Origin: Ceriagrion tenellum
Taxonomy: Eukaryota > Arthropoda > Insecta > Odonata > Coenagrionidae
NCBI GenBank assembly: GCA_963169105.1
Contig: OY720643.1
Coordinates: forward strand, 78,165,696-78,229,695
DNA: 64,000 nucleotides
Direction: 5' to 3'
Made by a program: the position numbers and the translations under genes
Notes under the pieces: generated by a model
What the model saw: the letters and a program-made list of their open reading frames with translations, nothing else
What the model was told of the DNA's origin: nothing
Database searches by the model: none
Part shown: positions 24,265-35,773 of the stretch, in pieces
Layout: every line of letters begins with the position of its first letter
Position numbering within the stretch: the first letter of the stretch is position 1

Positions 24265-24639
24265 AATTATTCTGTCGATCAAGATTGAGTCTTAGGAGAA
24301 TATGATAACAGATTCAGATTTAATAACTAGCTATAATGAAAGTTCCTTACGATTTGATTTATATTCAGATGCATAAATGTAACATGTACTATGCTCTTAC
24401 CTGTGATTTTAATAAATAATATTTTTGGAAAACAATAATTGTCAATTTCTCGTGCATGAATTTAGTGGAGTCTCGTGTAATGATGAAATTGTCGTCAGCA
24501 CAGTGTAACAATGAGCTTCTTCTACCATGGAAAAGCGTGACTTAAGTGCGAACTTAAGTCACGGAGTTTTGTAAAAGTTTTTTCCCCAAAATTCATAAAT
24601 TCGAGCTGTGAACGAAATTTGCAAGAAACAGTAAGAATC
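24265..24639 (+). repeat. Long direct repeat, right copy
   Basis: Second copy of the 22830-23206 repeat, with the same hairpin near 24536. Flanking sequence differs from the first copy immediately outside both ends. Confidence 0.85.
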
Positions 24640-25139
24640 TTTTTTTATATTTCTTTTCGCATGGCGTTCATTTCAACCTTTTAAGCCCATTATTTTTATC
24701 TGTACAGTGGAAAAGAAAAGTGGTCTGCATGCAAAAAAAATTAACTCAATGTGTGTATTTTCTTATGAGAATTTGCGTGCAGACTGACAGGAACATTTTG
24801 TCGTACATTAATAAAATGTGGTGGCACTCTCGCCAGTTCTTCGTGTAGTAATGGAATTAGACAAGAATTATATTTTATCTTTAGCCTTAATTAAATCATG
24901 TGAGGACTTGAGCTGTTGATTCTTTTCGGCGAGACATTCGAAATATCGGCGAAAATTTTATTTGAATGTGTTTTTTTGAATTGTCGTCTCGGGGGAATAT
25001 CTTGATAATCCGAAATCTTTTGATCCACGCTTGGAATAAAATTTATGCCTCTGAAATCGAATTATTATGCCCACAACATGTTAGCTTATCATGTGCTACA
25101 TGTCTAGGTATTGAAATGTAGGCGAAATGCCAAAGATAT

Positions 25140-25430
25140 AAAGCATACCAATCACGCCGTTCCCTTCCGGGGTGGGTACAGTCACAAAGTTCCACTTATA
25201 AATACATATTTGTACACCTAACTCTGCTTCAGTAATTTCCTCCATACTGACCTATCCTAGCTAACCTGTTTTGCCTCATTTACCCCCATACACTGCTTCA
25301 TATACGCCCTCCTGTTTCTAACACTCCTTATATTCCTCCTCTTAAGAATTTCCTCAACCACATTCAAGCACAACTTTCTCGGCCTACCTCTACCTCTCGC
25401 ACCATTCATTTCACTCTTATAGCAATTGGT
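25140..25430 (-). mobile_element. LINE 3'-end fragment (GRGRPRK type)
   Basis: The minus strand encodes MNGARGRGRPRKLCLNVVEE and then an Arg/Lys-rich tail with RRNIRSVRNRRAYMKQ. This matches the C-terminal region of a non-LTR retrotransposon polymerase of the kind that ends GRGRPR plus a basic tail. 5'-truncated and interrupted by stops further on. Confidence 0.6.
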
Positions 25431-25839
25431 AAACTACATCTTTTAACTTTTATTTGTTGGTATCACTAATAGGAACTTGCATGAAAATTTTCTCGTAAAA
25501 TCCTTGCGTCGAAAGAAATCTCTCCGATCGCTGTGCCTTAAGCCGCATTTCAAGTGTGTACTTGTACATATCCTTATATGTACATGTGTCGTCATAGAGC
25601 AGAAACGGGCGAAACATATTTTTACGAGGAATAAAAGGTACGAAAATGTAAAATGAGGAATAGTCTACCATCCATTACTTCGATGGGGTCTGTATGACAA
25701 GTCTATGATTGCTGCGATATGAAAGAAGAGGAGGATTAATTGGCACTTAAAATTTCTAATTGCAGTACCTTTTTAACATGAAAATTGTTAGGAAAGGACT
25801 TTTTCATAATGGAGCACTCTCGCACAGATACGCCATAAG

Positions 25840-26285
25840 GCTCAACGGAAGACTTTTGGCAGGTACTGCTTGCAATTAGCTGCCTGCAGAGATGTTGAAG
25901 AGCACAATGAGTTGAGCGTCGTCTTTTTATTCGCTAAAACTTCGGCGAGGTTGGAAATAAAAAGATGTCTTTCCCATTCAGACGGGAGTGTGGATGACAT
26001 AGTCAGTGTTCGGAGCTCACGGGAAATAATTTCCCCGTTCAAACAGAAGACTTGAGGCGAGCAAACTCGGGTACCGGGCCCATCCGCACTCCATTTCCCT
26101 TTCTCGAGGACTTCCTGGATTCGTCGGTGCGTGCATCGAAACGTTATTGTAAGCGATCATCGTTCCGCGAATCAATAATATCCTTGCCTCTTCCCGAGCG
26201 CGCGGACGACTCTATGTATGTTAGTGTGCGTTCGTTCCCCGTGCGTCCCATAGCTTCTAATTCGAGCCCCGCGGATTAAGTGATG
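25840..26285. promoter_or_regulatory. CpG-rich island inside intron 1
   Basis: The stretch is much richer in GC and CpG than its surroundings (for example GAGCGCGCGGACGAC and GCCCCGCGGATTAAG), with frames open on both strands but no recognisable protein. It could be an enhancer, an alternative promoter or part of an unrecognised element. Confidence 0.3.
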
Positions 26286-26989
26286 TGAAATGAGGAGCGA
26301 GAAGAGCTTGGCGGGTTTCTTTTTTTTTCAAACGGAATGGCAATCGGGACGTTTTTCAGGTTTTTTTGTAGACAAACAAGTTTCTACGGTGAACTTGTAC
26401 CTCTCTCTATTTAAAAAAATTCTTTTTCGTTCTATGAAAGACTTTTTCTCTTCAGAATGTACGCACATGCATGCGTATGTATAATTTTGTTTGTCATAAA
26501 AACGTAAGGTTTATCTTCGTAAAAGTATTAGAATTTCTATTGCTCTCGATAGTATAAAATAAGTTCAATGTTATTCTTCTTCTCTTCAATCAATCTTCGT
26601 TTAATTTCAACGGGTACATTCCGCTAGTTTTCTATAAAATTGTGAGGAAAAGTACAATTTTCTATAAAATTATGTATAAAATGTTAATAAAATTATATAT
26701 AAAATATTTTCTCCACAGTTATCCATAAAATTTTGCAGAAAAGGACAGAGTATTCCTTTCATTATGGAACCACGTCAAATTTACCGCGTCAAACGCCATT
26801 TACGTCAAAATCCGCATAATCTGGAAAAAATTTCTTTCATTGTATTTGAAATATCATTCCCATATTTTTCATTTTACTTTTTAATATAAATTTATACGTA
26901 GTTCACCTTCTTGAGGCATTATTATCGAGTATTTCTTCGGATTTCATTATACTTTTATCATACATTATGAAAGTATCCGTGCTTTGGGA

Positions 26990-27245
26990 CCTTCTAGAAC
27001 TCTGTTTATGAATACGGTCGATGATTGAGGCTGATACCCACATCAATCATAACTAACTCCAATAAATTCTTCTTTGACGGGAAGATGGCGGAAAACTAAA
27101 CTCTTCACTCCACGTCTGGAACCGTCGCTTGTAATACTGCCCGTACCTTTTAAAATATGACAGTGATCCCTCTAACTTGATACTCATGAAATGGCATTTT
27201 CCGCGTAAAGCTATGAATTAATCAATTTGAATGCCTTCTCATAAT
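26990..27245 (+). repeat. Repeat family R6, copy 2
   Basis: Homologous to 9890-10135, with ATTGAGGCTGATAC, GGCGGAAAACTAAACTCTTC, CATTTTCCGCGTAAAGC and AATGCCTTCTC in order. Adds about 30 bp in the middle relative to copy 1. Confidence 0.65.
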
Positions 27246-27596
27246 ATCAAATCAAATGAATGAAGATGGTGGCAGTATTTAATGGTGCGTATTTTATTTA
27301 AACTCGTGACTTAAGAATGCTAATTACCTTAAAATACGATATGAATTAGTGATTTTTATACAAATAATTGAAAAATTGCATTCCCAAATATGTCCAGCAA
27401 CTTTTTAACTGTGAAACGTAACTTGATTAACCGTTCGTTTGAATTTTGGCCAGTACTTAAGCGGATAAAATAAAAATATCTAAAATATGAGAATAAACCT
27501 TTTAATAGTTTTATATGAATAATAAATAACTTTGTTACCTTTTGAGACTGTGTATACAAAAACGGAGAACATCGGGCGCTAATACTCCCGCCATTA

Positions 27597-28112
27597 GTGA
27601 TACTCCCCCGTGAACTCCATTGCCCTTTCCCGTCACGTCGGGGAACGTCGATTGTAATCTTATCCATACTGTTTGGAATTGTCAAATATGCGCTTAAAAT
27701 GAGGAACACATATATAGTCAAGCACCACAGAACCTGTGCCAGATTTATTTCGGAACGTTTCCTCGAGGTGAATCGGACACCAGATCCCAAGTTAGCACGC
27801 TGGGTGCAAAATGTAGAAATGCGTAACATAGTAGCGTCTTTATATTATGGCGAAAGTAGACCTTCGAGTTTATTGCTGACGCGTAGAATAAATCTATCTG
27901 ACCTGCATGGCTGGGAAAACAACAGGATCAAGGACGATTTTCTTAATGGAAGTTGTTCGAGTGTACGAGGATGGATTATTGCAATTCCCACCCCACTAAT
28001 GTCAATTAATATGTGTTATTACCATTTATACAAAAATGTTTTTTCTGTTTCATATGAACAACATTATCTTACATTTCCGCGCAATTTTTTTCGCGAAATG
28101 AACTTGAAATGA
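27597..28112 (+). other. Anonymous 171-codon open frame
   Basis: The longest frame in the window that I cannot attribute to an element. No domain, signal peptide or catalytic motif is recognisable. A 157-codon frame is open on the opposite strand at 27356-27829, which suggests a locally stop-poor sequence rather than a gene. Either frame could be a decayed transposon ORF. I do not assert that this is translated. Confidence 0.15.
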
Positions 28113-29050
28113 TCATATGCTCTCGCGAGAATGGGACAAACCAGGGGGAAGTTAAAATTTAAACGAAGAGCGATTGAATGAGAATAAAATGATATGACTC
28201 TAATCATCAGAGTTATTATGATATTCACTAAGTTTACCAATCGATCTTTGACCGATCTGAACTTGGACCGATCTGAAAATTCCAAACGAACCGACTCAAA
28301 TCGCCTGGTTTACCATCACGGACTGCAAATATCGGTATTCATCTATCGAATCTGTCAGTTGAATTACGATTGTTCCGGTGTTTAAATAAGTGCAGAGATG
28401 GGAATTTTCTTGGATTAGATGGAATTTAGATGGAAATCTCAGATCGATCCCTCTATCCCGTTGCGTTTACCGTACCGAGCTGATCCGGTCTGATTGATCT
28501 GGGATTGATTTGTTAACGTAGTGATTGGTTAATTACTGCAACAATTGAAGTAATAAAATGTGATTATTCATAATAAGGTGCATAGTAGCCAATCCTATCG
28601 GCATATTTTGCATCTTAAATTTATTTTTCATCGCTAATAAAATTAATCAGTGGGTTCAGTTGAATGAATGAGCCGTGGGCAACTTTTCATAAATGAATTA
28701 AACTTGAATTACGTCCTTATTTTCAATGATTCTACACCAGCATCGAGTCATCTCAATGTTAATATATTAGTATCTCAGTATTAGAATGAAATAGCATTGA
28801 AAACTAAGTAATTAAAAATTTACTTTATTTTCGGCACATTGCCCATTTTGTTGTTTATCCATTCATAATATTAAAATTCCACGCCATACCGCCAAACTCA
28901 TTTTGATTGAGTTGTGATATCCGTGTTTATTAATCGAGCTATGAAAGATATCTGCAAGGCTGGTTGCCTCTATGTTTCAGTATGAAGGAACGAGTTTCTG
29001 CTGCATAATTTAGAATTGAGAATATACTCTTCAACGGTAGAACATATATT

Positions 29051-29118
29051 GAGTTATGTAGGAGAAACAACAAGCTATACAAAACGTTGTATAGCTTGTT
29101 GTTTCTCCTGCATAATTC
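29051..29118. repeat. Near-perfect palindrome (about 32-bp arms)
   Basis: GGAGAAACAACAAGCTATAC on the left mirrors GTATAGCTTGTTGTTTCTCC on the right around a short AACG loop. The symmetry extends outward through TTATGTA/TGCATAA with few mismatches. Could be a very small foldback element or a hairpin RNA source. Confidence 0.85.
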
Positions 29119-29812
29119 CATATCCATACTGTTATGATTTAATGATTTATCCGATTGGCATAATTAAAGGTGGTGGTTGCGGAATTGAAAATACTGTGGA
29201 TAACTGCATATCACATAGTATTTGGTAGGAAAAGAAATGAGAGTATCAGAAAGTCTTTCCAGATTAAACCTTTCACAGAAAGGATAGCTTTACGAAGGAG
29301 AACATATGATGCACGCATCAGTAGAATGCTGGGAGAGATATGATTGTCACAATAGCAAGAGACGAAAAGGCCGGAAGGCTGGAAGACCGAGTCAAAGATG
29401 GAAGGGTACGATATAGCTCTTCCCGGCAAACAAGAAGCCCCAGGCTTGTAAATATTTAAGAAAGAAGAAAAAACAAAAAAGGCTACGTTAAATATTTGTT
29501 CCGACCCACTCAGTCGCAGCTCCACACATTACAAAATTAATTTCCTTTGTCAGCAAGCTTTCGCAACGGTATGTATTACCACCGTCAAACATTTCCAGGT
29601 TTTCCTGCCGGGTAGAGTATTTTTTTAATATCAAATCAAAATATTTGTACTTTTTTTCAATTATATCCTGCTTCTTCTCTTTTCAAAAGAAATGAGAGTT
29701 TCGATGCAAAAACACTCTTATCCAATATTTATCAATCAATTGTAGAATTTGCCATGCATATTTTTCTACTTGTTGCTGTAGGAGTGCGTTGGATCAAAAA
29801 CGCGAACTCTTA

Positions 29813-30581
29813 GGGCCCCCGCGCACTGGCAACTTAAATCACCGGCAACCAAACAGTTGACTCACCCGTGAGTTGCCCGCTACCGCGCACTGGCGATTAA
29901 ATAGTTGCCTCTCAGCTCAGTTTACATTGGATCTCGTGGAAGCTACTTATGTTGTTGCGCTCATTCTGAGACAGCGAAAAAATAAGCAAAGGAACAAAAA
30001 GTTTTGGGTACATCCAATAATTAGTTCTAGACTTCTTGATGGGCAATTTTATAAGCTGTTTGATAGATTGAAAGAACATCCAAATAAGTTCTTTAATTAT
30101 TTTAGAATGAGCATAGAAACTTTTGATCAACTGCTGGTTACCCTTGGACCTCGAATAACTTACCAAAATACATCATTACGACAGGCTGTACCACCTCAAG
30201 AAAGATTGGCAGTGGCTCTAAGGCAAGGAAAATATTAATACCACTGATAGTTTAAATTATTTATTGCAAAAGAAATGGAAATACAACGTTTTTATTGCTT
30301 TATATTAGTAGTTATTGAAGTACTCCGAAAAGCGCTCCGAACAAGGGCCGTCAAGCAACTGAATAGTTGACAGTGCGCGGGGTTGGGCAAAAACCTACGT
30401 GATCTATTCCTGCCGGCAACAGTTTACTCACCTTCGGAATAGGTTCGGACGAAATTATTTAGTTGCGGCAACTAAAAAGTCACCGGTGCGCGGGGCCACA
30501 GTCAATACCGTGTGTTTCATTGGAACTTCTTCAAAGTAACTAAATAGTTGCTTTGAAAAAGTTGCCTGTGCGCGGGGGCCC
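29813..30581 (+). mobile_element. PIF/Harbinger element with a deleted transposase
   Basis: A complete 769-bp unit. The left end GGGCCCCCGCGCACTGGCAA and right end TTGCCTGTGCGCGGGGGCCC are inverted repeats, flanked by the 3-bp duplication TTA (29810-29812 and 30582-30584), the Harbinger signature. Copies of the GTGCGCGGGG motif recur inside as subterminal repeats. Confidence 0.85.
29873..30238 (+). pseudogene. N-terminal remnant of a Harbinger (HARBI1/ALP1-like) transposase
   Basis: A 121-codon frame. Residues from about 43 on match the start of PIF/Harbinger transposases: KKFWVHPIISSRLLDGQF, then FNYFRMSIETFDQLL and PPQERLAVALR. Family members run 350-400 residues with a DDE nuclease domain. 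Here the frame is cut after AVALR and ends QGKY, so the helix-turn-helix core is incomplete and the catalytic domain is gone. It lies between intact terminal inverted repeats, so the element is nonautonomous. The first ~35 residues overlap the terminal repeat and are probably not original protein. Confidence 0.8.
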
Positions 30582-30674
30582 TTATTATCATTATTATGTT
30601 GCAGAATGTACACCGCTTTTATTTAGTGAAGCTGGTTCAAAGGATCGCTTTTATGCTGTCGTAGTAAGAAACCT

Positions 30675-30980
30675 GGGGATCGGGTTGGTGTGGTGGCTAG
30701 AGTACTGGCTAACCATACGGGCGGTCAGGGTTCAAATCCCTGTAGAGGAGGATGTTTTACAGAGGAAACCTGATCCCTACTTGAGTGCATTGTGGAGGGC
30801 ACTTCAAGTGCAGTACTCCGTCTGTCGGATGAGATGTTAAACCGTGGTCCCCTTGGCATCTTTCGTTAAGAGCAGGCTAATGTCTATGCCAGGTTTCCAT
30901 CCACCCTTCTTCCCTTATCTATCCCCTATGGCGCGAATGACATTAGCTGTCGGTCGTCTCCCCAAAAGTCGAATCCAGTT
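30675..30980 (+). mobile_element. tRNA-derived SINE, family A, copy 2 (with target-site duplication)
   Basis: Co-linear with the 14.5-kb copy: GGGGATCGGGTTGGTG, B-box GGTTCAAATCC, central CGGATGAGATGTTAAACCG, and tail GTCGTCTCCCCAAAA. Flanked by TAAGAAACCT (30665-30674) and TTAGAAACCT (30979-30988). The central GGATGAGAYGTTAAACCG stretch is conserved between copies and may be a shared SINE core domain. Confidence 0.85.
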
Positions 30981-31136
30981 AGAAACCTCCTCTGACTGGC
31001 TGTTTTTACTCTGTTCCACATCTAGGTAACTGTGTATCTTTCTGTCCGGCCGATGTTTTACTGTGGTTCCTCATGTCTTCATTAACTTCTTCCATGAATC
31101 TGGAAAAACAAGTATTTCCTCTCGACTGCACTTTGA

Positions 31137-31684
31137 GGTAGTTTGAGCGCGATTCCATTTCAACTACAAATCAATAAATTTGGTCTCATTTTAAAGAATA
31201 TTATCTTATCCTTCCAAAGGCACAAAAATATTAGCCCCTTATCGAACTACTTTCCGAGATATTTGAGGAAAAATACCGATCCTTTTACATTGGAAATGGT
31301 ACGTAGTAAACATGAGACCTTATTAAAAAATGAGGAATTTTTGAAACCAAAATCTTGTCAAAAAATGAGCACTGTGTAGTTTGTATGTTTTCTCAAAGAT
31401 AATTGAAAAAATTATATTGTCACTGCAGTAATTTTTCAGGATCCTTAATAACTTTCCGCTATAAAGGAGTTATAAATGTACAGCGTATAGAAAGTGAGTC
31501 AAGTTAAAGACTTATAAAGATATTATATTTAATTACTTACTTGGAATTTGAGTTGCATAAAAGTATAAAATTACTCCATTATTTATGCAATATATTTATT
31601 TCATGCTTCCTGCAACTACTGAAATTAAAAAGTATAGTTCGAATATGATCTCCATAATGACCAGACTATCTCGCGGACACTACC
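31137..31684 (+). mobile_element. TTAA-type nonautonomous DNA element, family R2, copy b
   Basis: Both terminal repeats are visible: GGTAGTTTGAGCGC on the left and CGCGGACACTACC on the right. The flanks are eroded to TTGA and TTTA. Internal landmarks match copies a and c. The 78-codon frame inside is incidental. Confidence 0.8.
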
Positions 31685-31767
31685 TTTATGAAGTCGGTGT
31701 CAATTTTATGGCTCCGGCACACATGCCGTGCGACAATGGAGAGGCGGTACACAATAACACACACAAA

Positions 31768-32372
31768 GCATATGCAGCCCAGCATTAAAGAAACTAGGTT
31801 TTGTTAAGCGTATAATAGGAAGGTCCTCGGTTGAAAAAATATAAGAGAGATGCTACTTCGCTCTGGTTAGGCCACACCTCGAATACGCCGTGAGCTTTTT
31901 GGAACTCTGGTCATAAAGATTTAACCAAGAAAATTTTTAAAGAACAAACAAAAGCTGCGCGCTTCGTTAAAAACTGCTACGAGCGAACATATTGTGTTTC
32001 GCAGCTTTAAGAGAGATGAAGGTGGGAGCCCCTAGAGACTAGGAGGTTACACGCTGGACTTCGTTTGATTGAGAAATACAGAACTGGTTGTTTCATGATG
32101 ACAAGAATAATACTATCATGACGTCTCATTACATCTCTAGGTCTGACATAAGCGGTAAAATAAGAGAGGTACATTTCCGAACAGATAAGCAGAAATACTC
32201 GTTCTTTCCGCGCACAATAAGCGACCACAATAAAAACTGAGCTCCACTAAATACATGTCACCATTTCACCTCCCAAAAACCTTATCCCTTACATATTTAG
32301 TCGGCTGGTGTCTTAACACCCCTGGCCTCACGCCCATGCGGCGGCTCGCAGGTTAGTATGCAGATGTAGGTA
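31768..32372 (+). mobile_element. CR1/Jockey-like LINE 3' end (copy L4)
   Basis: Plus-strand copy with KKLGFVKRIIGRSS, RPHLEYAVSF and the NCYERTYC...FFPRTISDHN tail in shifted frames. The 3' UTR follows, with CACGCCCATGCGGCGGCTCG near 32329. The minus-strand frame at 32007-32228 is its antisense shadow. Confidence 0.85.
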
Positions 32373-32639
32373 ATAGGATTTCTGATAATCGCACTCCGTG
32401 GAAGCAAGATGAATATCATAATTCTTGTATTCATAATAATCATAAGTCTCGTAATAATAATAATAAAAAAGAATTCTTGGTTTGTTTTATGTAATTGAAC
32501 AATCTTCTACGTTTAAATGGCGCCATTTCTGTAGTGACTCTGCTCCATTTCGTGCGGGTTTCGTTCCCAAAATAAGGGCGAAGTGGACGGCCACCGAGGG
32601 TGACAAATTGCGAGGGACGCTCTCCTATTTCCATGTTGG

Positions 32640-32800
32640 GAACAAAATGTTGTTCCGGGAGTAGAGGGGGAGCCGGGGCGAAAATTTATGTAGAGGGGTC
32701 CTTTGGGGAAATGGAGTGGGAGAAGTGAATGGGACGGGGGAGTGGCAGGAGAGCGCCAAAATAGAAGTTTGCCCTGGGCGAGGAAGTGTCCATCACCACC
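32640..32800 (+). other. G-rich tract
   Basis: Runs such as AGAGGGGGAGCCGGGGCG and GACGGGGGAGTGG give several G-triplets close together on the plus strand. Possible quadruplex former; function unknown. Confidence 0.3.
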
Positions 32801-33054
32801 AGCAGAAGGATGTGGGCTGCACGGAAACTCAAACTCCTGCTAATGGCCACACTTCCCAGCCCCGATATCAACGTTGTGTATACATTGTCTTCTTCATATT
32901 GTGTTGCTACCAAAGTTGTCCATACATCAACACCGTGACATTCAAAATGAATTATTGAAGAGTGGTCATTTACCACGAATAGAAAATTCAATAGTTGACT
33001 TCGCTTGGCGCGTATTTCATCATGATTCCACGGAGTATGATTACCAGACATCAT

Positions 33055-33175
33055 ATTACCTACACCTACCTACTACCCTGCGAGCCGCCGCATGGGCGTG
33101 AGGCCAGGGGTGTTAAGACACCAGCCGACTAAATATGTAAGGGATAAGGTTTTTGGGAGGTGAAATGGTGACGCT
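33055..33175 (-). mobile_element. CR1/Jockey-like LINE 3' UTR fragment (copy L5)
   Basis: Only the last ~120 bp of the family is present, from CTGCGAGCCGCCGCATGGGC to TTTTTGGGAGGTGAAATGG, on the minus strand. It abuts the direct repeat at 33182. Confidence 0.8.
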
Positions 33176-33181
33176 CGTTGA

Positions 33182-33509
33182 GTTGGCGCTTACATACGTT
33201 CAACTGATGATACTTTTGATAGGATGTGAGTCAAATGCGTTGAAAGCTAGAAAAATAATCAGTGTGCAAAACTCGACAATTTTGCTGTTAAAAGTCGAGT
33301 TTTTAATACAAATTCAGGCTAATCGACTTTAGGCGAAAACAAAACATATGCAAACATCGAATGCAAGAATAAAAAAATGAAATTTTCAGCCATCGGATTC
33401 AAAAAAGATTCCTAGTTCATATCATGAGCGCTATTTATTTTAAATATAAAAGAAGAGACCTAAACACTTAAACCAATACTCTTCCAATTATAGACAATTT
33501 TGGTTTGGT
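33182..33509 (+). repeat. Penelope-like direct repeat, left copy
   Basis: A 328-bp unit repeated at 35774-36096, from GTTGGCGCTTACATACGTTC to GACAATTTTGGTTTGGT. It contains CTGATGA at 33204-33210 followed about 20 bases later by AGTCAAATGCGTTG. This looks like a decayed version of the GTCGAAACGCGTTG text seen at 49.9 kb. I infer a pLTR of a Penelope-like element or a retrozyme-type unit. The GAAA core is mutated. Confidence 0.7.
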
Positions 33510-33910
33510 TGGGTCCAAGTCAAGTTGTCCATTATTTGTGCCTCAGCTGCATTCGACTACAAATGTTCACCCTGACAAAGGTTATTTATTTAATACTAAC
33601 TGAATTACCCGGCGTTGTTCGGGATCATACTTTTATCACTTTTGTTTGTGCACTTGGTTTTCAAGGAAAAAGTATAAAAGAAAATCGATTTAAAAATTGA
33701 GGAACTTCATTCTTTCGGGCATGATACTGTTAATTTTGATAGTTTCATGCTTTCGGTTGTCTGATAAAATAAATTTTAATTCTCTGTCTTGAGTGATAGT
33801 AGTTTTAAAAAAAGCAAAAAAAATAAACCCTTGCACAAAACCCAATGCTTAGTATTCCTAATCAGCTTAAATAAGCAAAATGGATTTTTACTGCATTAAA
33901 TGCCGAGATC

Positions 33911-35190
33911 TGGGGTCTGTTTCTCAGAGCTACAAGTCTACAAGTTACAAGTCACGTGACTATTTTCACAAGGCGGATGTTTTACTCAGATATACCAAAC
34001 TGAGGACTTGTACTAGTTAAAAAAAATGGCGAGCCTAATCAAGGCCATACATAGCTCGTATTTTGATGATTACGATGCATTTTGGGCGTGCACCTTGCAT
34101 TATTTGTAATTTATAAGTTAGTGCTGTGTTTTTGGGTAAGTACAAACTATTGAGTATGTGCTGGAAAGTAATTTATTGTCCCTACGTACCATAAAAGATC
34201 CCAGGCTAATGCGAGTTTTCGGGTGAATCTAACTTCATAAGATATAATCGTTTATTTCAGCGTATTTATTGAAGGAGGAGCTCTTAATAGAAGTTATTAA
34301 TAAATCTTACATTTAAAGATATCATGTTTATTTAGTTTTATCTTCATCGAACCACTATTAATGGCATTACAACGTAATATTATGACGAAACTTCTTGGTA
34401 AAATACCGGTTGTTGACGTCAATAATATTTATCGTAGCATAGAGTTCGTATTTCCAGTTATCAGTGGTTTTATTACTCAAGAGAAACGAGTTGATGAGAA
34501 GTTGTTTATTGCTAATAAGTTAAAGAATGTGGAAAATCAGGATATTTGATTATTTTCTCTCGACTGCTTTATCGTCTTGAATTTCGCACGAATGTCAATT
34601 TACCAAGCTCAAAATACGCGCGAGTTGACTTTCTTTTGAATAACAAATGAAAAATTACCTGCGACGTAAAAGACTCATGTGATTCTATAATTGTTGTTGT
34701 TTAAGGACATGGTGGTGGTGGAGGGAGTAAATATAGTATTTGAAAAAAGAGATATAAGGCAAAGAAGAAGAGTTTATCTCTAACGTATCAATTTATACTT
34801 TTAAAAAGATCATGAATACGTAGGAAGATTTGGAATGGCAGCGAACCAAATGGAACTACTATTGAAAGAGATTGGCATTGATTTGCAATGTACTACCAAT
34901 ACAGGAAATGCACTATCTCCAAAGATTGTTCTTTGTATAGTTTTGCACTGGTTAGGCAGTGGTGCGCAATACCACGGAATCGGTGATATGCATGATGTTT
35001 GCAAGGCGGGAAAGAGAACAAAATAACATGGTTGCATAGGATTTTTAAAAGATTGTACCACTGTGACATTCAAAATGAATTATTGAAGTGGTCATTTACC
35101 ACGAATAGAAAATTCAATAGTTTCAGACTTAACTTTGTAAACATTTTCCTTAATGTTCAGGTATTTACAAAAACTTTGTAAGTATTACGT
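33911..35190 (+). mobile_element. Harbinger-like element fossil between the direct repeats
   Basis: The left end reads GGGGTCTGTTTCTCAGAGC, a common PIF/Harbinger-type terminus. A transposase fragment lies at 34835-35026. The right terminus was not found. The 3' part (CAAAATGAATTATTGAAG through GAATAGAAAATTCAATAG) is also found alone at 32946-32993. Confidence 0.5.
34835..35026 (+). pseudogene. Harbinger-type transposase N-terminal fragment
   Basis: The frame contains MAANQMELLLKEIGIDLQ, then LSPKIVLCIVLHWLGSGAQ and YHGIGDMHDVCKAG. This matches the N-terminal helical region of PIF/Harbinger transposases, where a (V/I)ALHWLGNGxQYH-type segment precedes a helix-turn-helix. It is cut off before the DDE nuclease domain. 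The family is distinct from the 29.8-kb element. Confidence 0.6.
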
Positions 35191-35773
35191 ATGATATTTA
35201 TTGGACGGCTGGTTTCGTCGAATAAATATTCTACGTAAACTGACAAAGTTTTTGTTAATTCCTGACAATCACGAATAGAAAGTGTGTTGTAAAAAACACC
35301 CAAATTGAAATCTCGCTATAATTCTGTCTCAGTCAACTTTTCCTGTGGTTTCAAGCATACATAATGATTTATGCCCAGTTTAAATTTCTGGGGTCAAATG
35401 ACGGTTCTCGTGGCGGTTTTTACTTATTTGAATTCACATAATTTCCAATTTACCCTAGTATAAATGTTGGCGGCCTGTGGTTAAGAGCAATTCTAAAAAA
35501 AATGACTGAGCCAACCTACACGCTTACACCAGTAATGAGCAATATTCACATTTCATATCTGCCAGTAATGATGGTTTAAATCAATGCTTCCGCCTTTGAA
35601 TAGACTGACTGGCTGACTGTATACGTCTAGGAGAACTTGAATTCAGTGTAGTGCTGCCGTCTTTCTGATTGACCCCCCATCTTCTTAACTCGTACTTCAG
35701 CAACTTTTCGCTCTTACATAATTCCGGTAACTTGCCCTACAATGAATGTTGCGTTGTAAATATGTTCACTAGG

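Noticed and set aside
23903..24282. Four overlapping frames of 60-111 codons
   Set aside because: They arise from the mirrored arms of the foldback and read the same DNA in both directions.
22830..24639. Classical LTR retrotransposon
   Set aside because: The direct repeats do not start TG or end CA, no primer-binding site or polypurine tract is visible, and no gag or pol is between them.
32007..32228. 73-codon minus-strand frame
   Set aside because: Antisense shadow of LINE copy L4.
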